DNA of 64,000 nucleotides from contig DATNQM010000018.1 of the NCBI GenBank assembly GCA_036704045.1, forward strand, positions 161,032 to 225,031, written 5' to 3'. Positions 34,915 through 45,900 of this stretch are shown here, piece after piece; within the stretch, counting starts at the first letter, position 1, and each line of letters starts with the position of its first letter. Below the pieces are notes generated by a model. That model saw only the letters and a list, made by a program, of their open reading frames with translations, did no database searches and was not told where the DNA came from. The position numbers and the translations under genes are program-made. Source of the stretch: Ancylothrix sp036704045 (GTDB lineage: Bacteria > Cyanobacteriota > Cyanobacteriia > Cyanobacteriales > Oscillatoriaceae).

Positions 34915-36270
34915 ATGGAAATTTTGGCGATTTTGTCAACCCTTTGGCTCAGTCAAACCCCACCGGCCCCGGAACCGCAAGAAATTGTAGTTCCACAACA
35001 AGTCCGGCCCTTACCTGGACAGTTGAATAAGGTGCCGATGTTTAACAGTAATAGCCCTGAAGTTGTGCAAAAAGAAGGCATTTTGCTTTCTACCTTTCCC
35101 CCCGCCGGTCGTGAAGTTCCCAGCGCCCACTTAAATTTTGCTTTTGAAGGACGCTTTGACCTATTTGCTCACCACATTGCCAAAGCAGACCCAGCAGAAA
35201 ACTTAAGAACTCTCTATCTGGGTGTCATTATCCACAACCCTACTCAGCAAAGCGTCACCGTCGATATTCTCCAAGCCGCCAGCTACCTTAGTCAACCGGA
35301 TGCGCCGTTTATTCCCCTTCCTCCCCTTCAAGAAAACCCGACCGGCAGTATTTTTACTGGCCCAGGCGACCGGGTAATGAATGATATTTTACGCGGCCAA
35401 CGACAAAGCGAATGGCCTGCTCAATTAGTTATCGGGGCCGGTGAAAGCCAAATGCTTATCAACCACCCTATTCCTGTTCGTACGCTGACTCCCCCCATCA
35501 ATGGCCGGTCAACTTTGATGCGTCTACGAAGCACCGGCAAAGTTCATCTCGCCAGTATGGGAATGTTTGCGCCTCTCAACTCCGACGGTAGCGAACGCCC
35601 ACCCACCCTGCAAGAATGGCAACAACTATTGCAAACCAGCGATGTTGCCGGCCCACGAGACAAAACGCCCACCCCTGTTGACCAAACCACCGGCCCCATT
35701 ATCTACAGTCGAGTGGCCGGTGTCCAGCAAGGTTCAGTTTGGCAGGCTCAACTAACCGACAGTACAGGGAACCTCACCATCCCCGAACCGGGAGAAGCCT
35801 TTTCCTACGCCCTCAGTACCCTATTACGGGGTCGTATGGGAACTAACCAAAATCAAAGCGCCCCTCTGCTGGTTCGCTATCCCGACACGGCTTACGAAGC
35901 CCATGGCAACTACGGTGTTCAATATAGCCTCACTGCCAACCTCTTCAACCCTACGCCGCGCACACAAACTGTTAGCTTAGCTTTGCAAACAGCTTTAAAA
36001 GAAGACGAACTCAGTAAAAACGGGTTGCGCTTTCTCGAACCCCCCGCCCCACAAACGTTTTTTCGCGGTACTGTCCGCTTGCGCTACAACGATGACCAAG
36101 GAAGACCCCAAACTCGCTATATCCATCTAGTCCAACGGCGGGGAGAAAAAAGTTACCCTCTAGTGGAACTGACTATGACACCAGAAAGCCGCCGACTGGT
36201 ACAACTTGATTTTCTCTACCCCCCTGATGCTACCCCTCCCCAGGTATTCACGATCAGTACCAAGCCTTAA
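34915..36270 (+). CDS. DUF3370 family protein
   Basis: A 451-residue protein of the cyanobacterial DUF3370 family, function unknown. The N-terminus (MEILAILSTLWLSQTPPAP) looks like a short signal peptide, so the protein is probably periplasmic. Recognisable segments are RPLPGQLNKVPMFNSNSPEV (about 32-51), LYLGVIIHNPT and YAEAHGNYGV-like YEAHGNYGVQYSL. The composition is Pro-rich with predicted beta strands. An aagg site precedes the ATG. It is a single gene, followed by the longest gap in the window. Confidence 0.82.
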   Translation: MEILAILSTLWLSQTPPAPEPQEIVVPQQVRPLPGQLNKVPMFNSNSPEVVQKEGILLSTFPPAGREVPSAHLNFAFEGRFDLFAHHIAKADPAENLRTLYLGVIIHNPTQQSVTVDILQAASYLSQPDAPFIPLPPLQENPTGSIFTGPGDRVMNDILRGQRQSEWPAQLVIGAGESQMLINHPIPVRTLTPPINGRSTLMRLRSTGKVHLASMGMFAPLNSDGSERPPTLQEWQQLLQTSDVAGPRDKTPTPVDQTTGPIIYSRVAGVQQGSVWQAQLTDSTGNLTIPEPGEAFSYALSTLLRGRMGTNQNQSAPLLVRYPDTAYEAHGNYGVQYSLTANLFNPTPRTQTVSLALQTALKEDELSKNGLRFLEPPAPQTFFRGTVRLRYNDDQGRPQTRYIHLVQRRGEKSYPLVELTMTPESRRLVQLDFLYPPDATPPQVFTISTKP

Positions 36271-37506
36271 ATAGTTTTTACGACCTTTTATTTAAGACAA
36301 GTTTTGACCCCTCGTTACCTATTTTCTTATTTCTAATCTAAATAAAACCTATGCTGGGCTATTATATTTAGTCTGACTTTATAAGTTTTAGAATAAAAAT
36401 TTTCTTAGCCTTTCCTCTGCATCTACTCTTAAGGTTAGTTTCTCGATACCTACCTAGAGGCTTCATGGAAAGGTTTATTTTCTGTTGTTGGTAGTTTATA
36501 AATACTGCTTTTATAATAAATTTTTCAGGTCAAATACTTAGTTTGATACGTTCTTTATTGGCATTTTATAAATTATTTGTAAATTCTAAGAGTTTTTACT
36601 TAAATTTTAGAATAACTCTTTGCTAATTACCAGAAAAGATGTATCACATAAAAGCAGCTAAATATTTAAAAATTAATTGTTAAATAGAAAAAAGTAGCTG
36701 GGCTAATTTTTATGTAAAACCTGACAAAGCTTATATCGAAAAGGTAAAAAGCTACTTAAAACAATTTAAAAACAACTTCTCCAAAAAGTAAAAATATGTA
36801 AATAGTCTTTACATAATAGCTGGAATTGAGCTAATCTTTTATTAGATACCCTAGTCACCAATCCAAGAAAAACATTTTTCTCAAAAGCGCTAAAAAATTG
36901 TTGAATTCTTAGGATTTAAACTCAAATTTTGCATAAAAACGTTAAATTTAGCCCAAAAACGTATTTTAAATGCAAAAAATCATAGTTTACCAAGGGCAAA
37001 ATTTAATTCCAAGGCCAGAATAAATTTAGATATAAAGACAAAGGAGGATAGTTAAATGGGAAAATAGGCAAGCCGAAGAATGGAGCAGAAAGGGGAAAAT
37101 GGTGCTTTTTAAGCTTACCTACGAGCACGGCAACCAAAAACCCTAAAAATGTTGATAAATGGGCAAAATTAATGTAAACAAATTAAAAAGCTATAAAAAT
37201 TTGCAAATATTTAAATATTTTATAGCTATATACATTTTTGAGAAGTCTTTTTAAAAAGTTAACCGCCCATCCATAATTATCTGATGAAAGTTGGTTGACT
37301 TCGCCTCATTTGTTGATTAGGATTTATGTAAATTCTTAGCTGTTGATTGTAGAGAAAAACGACAGAAACTAAACCTTGCACTGTTTGAGTGTTTGTCATA
37401 AACTATTCCTCAAGATCGGCAGCAATTTTTGGCAGTACCAAATTATTAATATCCAGCAACAAATAGGTACCAAAAATGTCAAGTTTTTTTGATGGTGGTG
37501 AGGTTT
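36271..37506. other. 1.2-kb AT-rich non-coding gap
   Basis: No convincing gene on either strand. At 37040-37047 a strong ribosome site (aaaggagg) precedes an ATG (37056) that opens only a three-codon frame. A 16S-rRNA-like word (attagataccc at 36841) is isolated and taken as chance. The gap precedes the signalling island. Confidence 0.45.
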
Positions 37507-39744
37507 ATGGAGCAAACAGATATAATTAAGTCAGAAACTTCTGCCCTTTCGCAATTATCGACAGTTTTATCACAATATCAAATTATGCAAACTGTTTTGG
37601 CAGAGGTGGAAGGCAGGGCGGTACGAATAATTACCGAAGACAGCTTATTAGAAGCACTTAAAATCTCTTGCTTACAACTTTTTGATTGTAGTGAAAGCCA
37701 AAGTGCAAATTATCTCTCTACTTCAAAAGTAAGTAACCTACCAAGCAGGGAAAAATCTCAAATTCCTGTTTTGCTAGAAAAGAAATTTGTAGATATGATT
37801 CTTAAAGAGGGGGAAATTGCTTTAATAGCATCCCTAACAAAAAAAGCTCAACTCCACCCAAGCGCAAACGTGACAACTTTAAAAAATCCTCAAAACTCTT
37901 TTGTTTCAGGGGGGCAGTCAGATCCCTTAGAAGAAAATCTTTTGCTACAAGCTTGTTTAGAAAAAACCGACAAAGCTATCATAATTGCCGATAAAACAGG
38001 TACAATTATTCATTGTAATCAACTGGCAAGCTTAATATATAAACAGCCAAAAGAAGAACTAATTAATCAACCGATAAATGAAATACTTAAAATTTTTAAT
38101 CCTCAATTTTTATTGGAATTTCAACAATTGTTACCTTCTAAGGAATGTTGGGAAAAAGAAACAATTATTAAGCGTATTGATGGGACAATTCTTTTTGTTT
38201 ACTTAACCTATTGTATTGTTAAAAATGAAGCCGGAGAAATTAGTGGAATTATTCATACCTGCAAAGAAATAAAACCATCAGAAGAAAAAAAACTCCAATC
38301 TATACGATTATTACTTGAAAAAAGTAATTGTTTAAGTTTTAAACTTTATCCGTTTTTTAATAGTGTTTTTGATTCTTACCCAAGTTTTAAAAATTTAATG
38401 TTGTTTAATGAAAGTTTTTTAGCAACTGTACCCGAAGCAAATAATCAAAAATTTTGTGAAGAAAATCTTAAAAATTTAGATAACAAAATATCAGATTTAG
38501 ACACAGAAGCTTTTCCATTTTCCCCCTTTATTGTCCTTTCTAAAAAACCAGATTTTATAGATTTAGTAACGACATTTGAAAATAAAGCAATTGCCAACGA
38601 TGATAACTTAGTTTTATCGGCTTCAAACGACACTAAGCAAGAACTTCAGCAGTTGCTAGAAGCTACAGGGACTATTCTTTATAAAGCAGAACTTACCAGT
38701 CAATTTAGTTTTAATAAAGTTAGCGAAAATATTGTTAATATTGTTGGTTATGAAGAACAAGAAATTATAGAAAATCCGCTTTTATGGTTAAGTAGAATTC
38801 ATGTAGAAGACCGCTGTAAGCTTGAGGAAAATATTATTAGTATTAGCAATCAAAAGCGGAGTATTGAGTATCGATTTTTTTGTAAAAATGGCAACCAATG
38901 CTGGCTGCGAGACGAAGCACAGTTAATTTTTGATAGTACAGGTAATGCCATAGAAATTAGCGGAACTTGTCAAGAAATTAGCCAGCAAAAAATGTTAGAA
39001 GAAAAAGCCCAAAATGCTACAATAAAAGAAAAAGAATTATCTGAACTTCGCCGCCAATTTATTACTATAACGTCTCATGAATTTCGTACACCTCTTTGTA
39101 CGATTTTGTCTTCTGCCGACTTGCTAGAATTATATATAGAACGCGGACGGACAGAAAAACAAAAAGAACATATTGACCGTATTCAAGCATCAGCTTTACG
39201 AATCAGTAGTTTATTAAATGATATTTTAGCCACTGGCAAAGGAATTGCCGGCCAGATAAAATGCAACCCGACTTTGCTGAATTTAGAAGAGTTTTGTCAG
39301 GAAATAATTAAAAAAGTTAGTACAAATTTTAGTCTTTATCAAGAGAGAATTAAGTTTTTAAAAACCGGCCAGTGCGACAAAGTAGCTTTGGATGAAGGTT
39401 TATTAGAGCAAATATTATTAAATTTACTCTCGAATGCGGTAAAATATTCGCCAGTAGACACGCCGATAGTATTGGAATTGATTTGCAGCGAACTCTCAGA
39501 ACAAGGGCTTGGTGGACAGGCAATGGTGGTGTTTAAAGTTCAAGACTTTGGGATAGGTATTCCTACCAATGAACAACCCCACATATTTGATGCTTTTTAT
39601 CGAGGTAGTAACTTAAATAATCAAGGTGGGACAGGTTTAGGTCTTACGATTGTTAAGCAAGCGGCCGATGCCCATAAAGCAGAAATTACTGTAGAAAGTG
39701 TTGTTGGTATGGGCAGCACTTTTACTGTCAGTTTGCCGGTGTAA
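37507..39744 (+). CDS. PAS-domain sensor histidine kinase
   Basis: The ~745-residue protein has an N-terminal helical region, a PAS domain (about 150-255, from LQACLEKTDKAIIIADKTG), a low-complexity middle, a PAS/PAC domain (about 380-495, ending SGTCQEISQQK), then HisKA with phosphoacceptor His524 (SHEFRTP) and a HATPase domain (NLLSNAVKYSP, DFGIGIP, GTGLGLTIVKQ). No transmembrane segment is seen, so it is cytosolic. The start is uncertain: the frame opens at TTG 37489 and has ATG at 37492; I chose the ATG at 37507 because gtgagg precedes it closely. It is the first gene of the signalling island. Confidence 0.88.
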   Translation: MEQTDIIKSETSALSQLSTVLSQYQIMQTVLAEVEGRAVRIITEDSLLEALKISCLQLFDCSESQSANYLSTSKVSNLPSREKSQIPVLLEKKFVDMILKEGEIALIASLTKKAQLHPSANVTTLKNPQNSFVSGGQSDPLEENLLLQACLEKTDKAIIIADKTGTIIHCNQLASLIYKQPKEELINQPINEILKIFNPQFLLEFQQLLPSKECWEKETIIKRIDGTILFVYLTYCIVKNEAGEISGIIHTCKEIKPSEEKKLQSIRLLLEKSNCLSFKLYPFFNSVFDSYPSFKNLMLFNESFLATVPEANNQKFCEENLKNLDNKISDLDTEAFPFSPFIVLSKKPDFIDLVTTFENKAIANDDNLVLSASNDTKQELQQLLEATGTILYKAELTSQFSFNKVSENIVNIVGYEEQEIIENPLLWLSRIHVEDRCKLEENIISISNQKRSIEYRFFCKNGNQCWLRDEAQLIFDSTGNAIEISGTCQEISQQKMLEEKAQNATIKEKELSELRRQFITITSHEFRTPLCTILSSADLLELYIERGRTEKQKEHIDRIQASALRISSLLNDILATGKGIAGQIKCNPTLLNLEEFCQEIIKKVSTNFSLYQERIKFLKTGQCDKVALDEGLLEQILLNLLSNAVKYSPVDTPIVLELICSELSEQGLGGQAMVVFKVQDFGIGIPTNEQPHIFDAFYRGSNLNNQGGTGLGLTIVKQAADAHKAEITVESVVGMGSTFTVSLPV

Positions 39745-39988
39745 GATTTGGGGAACTGATTTATATTTTTCTCAATTGCGTATTTCTACAGTTATGAATC
39801 TCGGTAAACCTACCGAGAAAAAATTTCTATTGTTATACGGATGGCAGAGAATCTGTAAGCAGATTAGCATTTTTATAGGAAAAGATGCTGTAGAATTCTC
39901 AAAAAATACTCAAGCATTCAGACGCTATCTACATTAAGTAGATGTTTATCTGGAAAATTCCTCGCTTTTGTTTGTACTCTTGTACAAG

Positions 39989-40043
39989 TTGGACAAAAAA
40001 GCGTTACAAAACTATACAATAAAGAACAACTGGTTAACCAGTT
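39989..40043 (+). promoter_or_regulatory. Promoter with 16-bp palindromic operator-like site
   Basis: TTGGAC (39989-39994), 18-base spacer, TATACA (40013-40018). The perfect palindrome aactggttaaccagtt (40028-40043) begins ten bases downstream, where it would overlap the transcription start, 34 bases before the kinase start codon. A repressor site is the natural reading but unproven. Confidence 0.45.
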
Positions 40044-40077
40044 ATTAAAACTATCGGTGCTTATGGAGTTGTCTATT

Positions 40078-41595
40078 ATGTTTATTACCGAGCAAAACCC
40101 CACCCCGCCAAATAAATTGCTTAACTTAAGCGATGATCATTCTGAGTTAAGACAGGCAGATCCGCATTTGAAACAAGCGGTAAACTACATTTCAAATTTG
40201 TTAACGCAACCTTTGAGAAACGAAAGCTGTAAAAAGCAAGAATGGGATGGGGAAAAATTGCAGATGCAGCAAGAAATTAAACAATTGCGGCAACAACTAC
40301 AATCAACAAAGGCTGCATTTCGCAATATTTTTGAGAAAAATGCTGACGCAATTGTTATTTTGGATACTCAAGGAAAAGTTCGCTTTGTGAACCCTACTGC
40401 TGAATTTTTATTTAATAGCTCAGCAGAACAATTGATTAGCCGTGAACTTTTTGGAGAATTGGTTAAAGAAAGACCAGGCCAAATGAACACGGATACTATT
40501 AAAAGGTCGAGTGCAACGCAATATACAAGGGTGGTTCAAACTCAAGTAGATGTTAACCGAACTGACCAAAAAGTAGCTATTGCAGAAATAAGAATTGTTG
40601 AAACAGAGTGGGAAGGAAGACGGGCTTTTTTAGCAACGCTACGCGATATTACTGAACGCGAACAAGCAGCTATTGCTCTACGTTTGAGAGAAGCAGAGTT
40701 GCGTTCTAAGACTCAAGAACTTGAACAAACTCTTGAAGAATTGAAAAAAACTCAAGCCCAACTTGTCCATACAGAAAAAATGTCATCTTTAGGCCAATTA
40801 GTGGCAGGAATTGCCCACGAAATTAATAACCCCATTAATTTTATAACTGGCAATTTGGTGCACGCAAACTACTACGCTACTGACTTGCTCAGTTTGCTTA
40901 GTATGTACAATAAATACTACCCGAATCCGCCGGCAGAAATTAAACAATTGCAAGAAGATTTGGATTATAATTTTCTGGTGGAAGATTTTCCTAAACTTTT
41001 GGATTCAATGAAAGTGGGTGCAGAACGTATTCAAAAAATTGTCTTAAGTTTGCATAATTTTTCGCGCCATGACCAGGCAGAAATCAAGCCGGTGAATATC
41101 CATGAAGGCATTGATAACACTTTGATGATTTTGCAACACCGCCTGAAAGGTAAACTTAATCAGGAAATTCAGGTGATTAAAAAGTACAGCGAACTTCCGA
41201 AGGTAAAGTGCTGTGCCGGTGAACTTAATCAAGTATTTATGAATATTATTTGTAACGCTATTGATGCCTTAGAAAATCAGCCGAACCCTGAAATTAGTAT
41301 TTCTACAGAACTAAAACATAGTCCAGTCAACTTAACAACGATGTCTTCCTCGGTACTAATTTGTATTGCTGATAATGGCCCTGGAATTGGTTGGGAAGAT
41401 CAAAGGCAATTGTTTGATCCGTTTTTTACAACAAAACCTGTGGGTTCTGGTACGGGTTTAGGGTTGTCTATTTCTTATCAAATTATTGTTGAGAAGCATG
41501 GTGGTACTTTAAGATGTGTTTCTCAACCTGGTAAGGGTGCAGAGTTTTGGATAGAAATTCCTCTAGTTAATAGTCTAAAATCAAGCCAGGTTTAA
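40078..41595 (+). CDS. PAS-domain sensor histidine kinase (AHEINNP type)
   Basis: A 505-residue soluble kinase: helical N-terminus, PAS domain (about 85-195, from FRNIFEKNADAIVILDTQG), coiled coil, then the cyanobacterial-type HisKA segment KMSSLGQLVAGIAHEINNP with His247, and HATPase motifs (ADNGPGIG, GSGTGLGLSISYQI). The kinase half closely parallels that of the LOV kinase at 55432..57186, including the PNP-containing insertion. The frame opens at GTG 40057, but the ATG at 40078 has a ggag site nine bases ahead. It is preceded by a promoter with a palindrome. Partner receiver is unknown; several lie downstream. Confidence 0.9.
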   Translation: MFITEQNPTPPNKLLNLSDDHSELRQADPHLKQAVNYISNLLTQPLRNESCKKQEWDGEKLQMQQEIKQLRQQLQSTKAAFRNIFEKNADAIVILDTQGKVRFVNPTAEFLFNSSAEQLISRELFGELVKERPGQMNTDTIKRSSATQYTRVVQTQVDVNRTDQKVAIAEIRIVETEWEGRRAFLATLRDITEREQAAIALRLREAELRSKTQELEQTLEELKKTQAQLVHTEKMSSLGQLVAGIAHEINNPINFITGNLVHANYYATDLLSLLSMYNKYYPNPPAEIKQLQEDLDYNFLVEDFPKLLDSMKVGAERIQKIVLSLHNFSRHDQAEIKPVNIHEGIDNTLMILQHRLKGKLNQEIQVIKKYSELPKVKCCAGELNQVFMNIICNAIDALENQPNPEISISTELKHSPVNLTTMSSSVLICIADNGPGIGWEDQRQLFDPFFTTKPVGSGTGLGLSISYQIIVEKHGGTLRCVSQPGKGAEFWIEIPLVNSLKSSQV

Positions 41596-41643
41596 AAATA
41601 TAAGTATTTAAAGCTTATCCTAAGTAACATTAAGTTTTTCCTA

Positions 41644-41671
41644 ACCCCCCTCTCTGTATGGGAAGGGGGGT
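41644..41671. repeat. C6/G6 hairpin repeat
   Basis: acccccct (41644-41651) pairs with aggggggt (41664-41671), 48 bases past the kinase stop codon. It resembles the element at 9857-9892 and may act as a terminator. Confidence 0.5.
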
Positions 41672-41820
41672 GGGTATTTTAGGTTAATGTAATGTGAGAG
41701 TGGCCGGTTGTGCCTTGATGTAGGAGCCGGTGAAAAACTCGCCTGCCAAGAGGTGGGAGGATCCAGGATAATTTGCTTTTAAAGAGTGTTAAATCTTTTT
41801 CTCAACAGGCAATAACCGGT

Positions 41821-41955
41821 TTACACTAACTCTTGAGGAGATTGCTTAAAAATTAACTGCGTCTTTGTCAAGGGTGCCATTGTCACCGGCATGGGCGAAT
41901 AATTTTCTCGCACTGCTTCGGGATAGCTTTCTCTTAAAACAAGCCGTTGATCGGT
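41821..41955 (-). pseudogene. Start-less 44-codon gene remnant
   Basis: Reading on the minus strand, 44 sense codons lie between a TAA (41956-41958) and a TAA (41821-41823). The peptide (TDQRLVLRESYPEAVRENYS, then PMPVTMAPLTKTQLIFKQSP) has normal protein composition but no plausible start codon at its beginning. A GTG just upstream in another frame would supply a start if one frameshift were allowed. It looks like the tail of a lost or frameshifted gene. Family unknown. Confidence 0.4.
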
Positions 41956-42019
41956 TTATTTTTGTTCACCTAATGATTATAGTTAGATTTGCATTAACTT
42001 ACCCAAATAAATAAAGCTG

Positions 42020-42727
42020 ATGAAAAAAATTTTAGTTATTGAAGACGAAAAACCGGTATTAAGTAATATTGTTGAAATTCTTACGTCAGGGGGATTTTTA
42101 CCGCTTTGTGCGGAAAATGGACTTACTGGTATTGAATTGGCAAAAGAAAATCTTCCTGATTTAATAGTTTGTGACATTATGATGCCACATTTAGATGGTT
42201 ATCAAGTGTTAGCAGAACTGCGATCAAATCTGCCAACATCAACTATTCCTTTTATTTTTTTGACTGCTAAAGCTGAAACAAATGATTTGCGACAAGGAAT
42301 GAATTTAGGGGCTGATGATTATCTTACTAAACCTTTTCGACGCCAAGAACTTCTTGAGGCTGTTTCTTCACGGCTTGCCAAACATGAAACTTTGATGCTG
42401 AAATATAGTGCCGAACGACAAAGGGCTCAAATTGCTGAACAAAAAATGCAAGAATTACAACATCTAAGCGATACTCAAGAAGAGTTGCTAAAAAGACTGA
42501 TTTCTGACTTGTCAGATCCGCTTTCTAAAATTAATATGGCAATTCGCTTGATTAAAGATCCTCCGGCCGGTGCAAAGGTAGAAAGATATTTAGAAATTTT
42601 GCAAGAAGAATTTGACCGCGAAATTTGTCTACTTAATCAAGTTTCAGAACTACAGTCTTTACTAACACCCGATAATATTAAATTGCTGCGTCAATTTAAT
42701 TTACTCAATCCTAAAACAAAACCTTAG
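42020..42727 (+). CDS. Response regulator with decayed kinase-like dimerisation segment
   Basis: The 235-residue protein has a complete N-terminal receiver: Asp9/Glu10, phosphoacceptor Asp52, Thr82 and Lys104 (YLTKPF). After a coiled coil (115-150) comes a helix pair (about 155-215) that resembles a histidine-kinase DHp domain, but where SHELRTPL is expected the sequence is SDLSDPLSKINMAIRLI, without His, and no ATPase domain follows. It may act as a receiver that binds kinases or another receiver through the helix pair; this is inference. It is followed by 249 bases without a gene. Confidence 0.88.
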   Translation: MKKILVIEDEKPVLSNIVEILTSGGFLPLCAENGLTGIELAKENLPDLIVCDIMMPHLDGYQVLAELRSNLPTSTIPFIFLTAKAETNDLRQGMNLGADDYLTKPFRRQELLEAVSSRLAKHETLMLKYSAERQRAQIAEQKMQELQHLSDTQEELLKRLISDLSDPLSKINMAIRLIKDPPAGAKVERYLEILQEEFDREICLLNQVSELQSLLTPDNIKLLRQFNLLNPKTKP

Positions 42728-42976
42728 ATTCACAGGGAGTAAAAAGGCTATAATGAAAAATAGTATCTCCCTATTGAAATAATACTATGTTCATTTTGGC
42801 TTGTTAAGGGGATAGATCCATAACCGCCAATTAAGGATTATCTTCCTAAAATAAAGACGGCAATGGATTTATTCGCACCTTTCTAAAAATAGTATTAATA
42901 GCCCACTAAGAGATGAAAAACAGGGTGGAGACAAGGGGAGATTAAAGTATTTTAATATCGGCCTTAAATCACAATT

Positions 42977-45900
42977 ATGGAAATCAACACAGCCTCCTGT
43001 AACTATGAAAAGCAAGCTCTACAAAGTGCACTAATTAATGAAATTGTGCAAGCTATGCGAGGGACGCTGGTTTTGAATGACGTTTTGCAAGCTACTGCGG
43101 ATCGGCTACATATTAGTTTAAATGTGAGCAGATGTTTAATTTTTCGACCGGATAGTGAGCAAGAAATGAAGGCTTATCATGTTTCTGAAGCTACCTATGA
43201 AGGCAGTAGTTTGCTCGGTGTTTACTGCGATTTTTACCGCTATTATCAGCAAAGTCTGTGCCAAGGGGAAGCGGTGGTTTTGAATACTATTGATAGTAGT
43301 TTACCGCCGGAAATTCAAGGGGCTGCTTACACGTGTTGTATTAAAGCAATTTTAATAGTTCCATTGTTGTACGGTGACACTTATATCGGTGGGATTAGTT
43401 TGCACGAGTGTGATAATTATCGAGAGTGGAAAGAGGATGAAATTGCTTTTGTAAAGAGTATTGGCGATCACTGTGCTATTGCTATTCAACAGTCTGAGTT
43501 ATACGAACGTTTGCGTGCAGAACTTGAACAAAGAGACTCGGCTGAACAAAAGTTTCGTATTGCTGAATCTAAATATCGCAGCATTTTTGAAAATGCTATA
43601 GAAGGAATTTTTCAAAGTACAAAAAGTGGTTGTTTTTTAGAAGTAAATCCTGCTTTGGCTCGGATTTGTGGTTATCGTGATCCTAAAACTTTGATGGCTA
43701 ATGTTAATGATATTGCTAAACAGTTTTATATTGTTTCTAGCCGACGGGATGAATTTATTAATTTGTTAGAAAAGTCTGGTAGTGTTGTGGGGTTTGAATC
43801 CGAAATTTTTCGCGCTGATGGCGAGATTATTTGGATTAGTGAAAATGCCCGTTTTGTCTGCGATGAAGCGGGAAAAATGCTTTATTATGAAGGGACGGTA
43901 GAAGATATTACGGCTCGCAAAAATGCAGAAGCAGCACTAGCAATACAACAATTACAACTGCAAAAAAGTGAAGAAACTAACAAAGCGATTTTGAATGCTA
44001 TTCCTGATAGAATTTTTCGGGTAAACCGAGATGGGATTTTTCTTTTTTTTCAAGACACAGGATACGGTAATGATGTTATTGGAAAATTTTTAGAAGATTT
44101 TTTGCCGGGGGAAGTAAGTTTTTTATATAGACAAAATATTGAAAGGGCGCTCGTTAGTGGACAGTTACAAACGTTAGAGTATCAGTTGATTATTGGTGGA
44201 TATGTTCAAGATTTTGAAGCGCGAATTATTGGTTGTGGTGCTGATGAAGTTTTGGTGATGGTGCGGGATATTACTAATAGCAAAAAAGCACAGGATGCTC
44301 TTGCTAAAAGCGAGGCTAAGTTTAGGTCTATGATTCAAAATAGTTCGGATATTATTACTTTATTTAATGCCGAGGGAGTTATTGAATATGAAAGTCCTTC
44401 TGTTGAAAATATTTTAGGATATAAACCAGAAGAGTTAATAGGAAAGAAAATTTTTGATTTTATTCATCCAGATGATTTAAAAAATATTTGGTTGAACTTT
44501 AATAAGTTAATTGACGAACCAGGGAGTATTTCAGCGCCGATAGAATACCGATTTCTTCATAAAAACCAGTATTGGTGTTGGTTGGAAAGTACGGCAACTA
44601 ATTTGATTTTTGACCCTGTTTTACAAGCTGTTGTGTCAAACTCTCGTGATGTTTCTGAACGAAAAAAAGTTGAAAAAGAGTTGAAAAAAAGCCAGAAAAA
44701 GTATGAGGCTATTTTTAATAATTGTTTCCAATTCACCGGCTTGCTTTCTCCAGAAGGAATTATGCTTGAAGTGAATCAAACGGCTTTAGATTTTGTGGAA
44801 GTTGAGGCAAAGGATGTGATCGGATTAGAGTTTTGGAAAACTCCCTGGTGGGAAAGTTCTAATCTGCCGGTGTCTCCAAAAGAAATTGCTGCGAAAAAAC
44901 GCCTAAAAGAAGCGATTTGTAAGGCGGCATCAGGAGAGTTTATTCGTTATGAAGAGGAGGTACACGGAGGGGGAAATCGCATTGCAATCATTGATTTTTC
45001 TTTGAAGCCGGTTTACGATGATAGTGGTAAGCTGATGTGGCTGATTTCGGAAGGTCGCAATATTAGTGAAATTAAACAAGCTCAAGCTGAAAGAGACCGA
45101 TTTTTTAATAATTCGGCTGATTTAATGATGATTGCTAGTTATGATGGTGAAATTAAGTTAGTTAATTCGGCTTGGGAAAAGAATCTTGGTTATAGTAAAA
45201 AAGAATTAGAAGGCCAAAATTATCGTAATTTTGTATATCCTGAAGATTTAGAAGTGTCGAAAAATGCTTGTAGAAGTCTCCAAAATAATCCAGAGTCTGT
45301 CGTTGATTTTCAAAACCGATATCGTTGCAAGAATGGGAAATATCGCTGGGTGAGTTGGAATGCGGTTTTGTTTGAAGAAAATCAGTTAATTTATGGTTTT
45401 GGTCGTGATATTACTGAGCGAAAGCACGCTGAAGATGAGCTACAAAAGTTGAATGAAGAATTAGAAAAAAGAGTTGAAGAACGAAATCATCAATTATTAG
45501 AAATAGTTGAGATGCTAGAGGCAGAAATTGATGAACGTTGCAGTGTTGAAGATGCTTTAAAAACAAGTGAAGAGCGGTTTAGAAATTTAGTGGAAACGAC
45601 AAATGATTTTGTTTGGGAGATAAATTTAGACGGGGTTTATGTCTACGCCAGCCCTAGTGTACAAGAAATTTTAGGTTATAAATCAGAAGAGATGATAGGC
45701 AAAAATATTTTTAATTATATGCCTAAAAAAGAGTCTGACAAAATCAAAGTAATACTGAAAGATATTTTTGTGAATCAAAAACAATTTCATTGTTTGGAAA
45801 ATATTAACCAACATAAAAATGGGTCTTTAGTTGTTTTAGAAAGTAATGGAATGCCGGTCTTTAGTAATGATGGTATTTTGTGTGGTTATCGGGGAATTAA

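Noticed and set aside
36841..36857. Word attagataccctagtc, similar to the conserved 16S rRNA 787 region
   Set aside because: It lacks the internal GGT of the rRNA sequence, and no flanking rRNA-like sequence exists; taken as chance.
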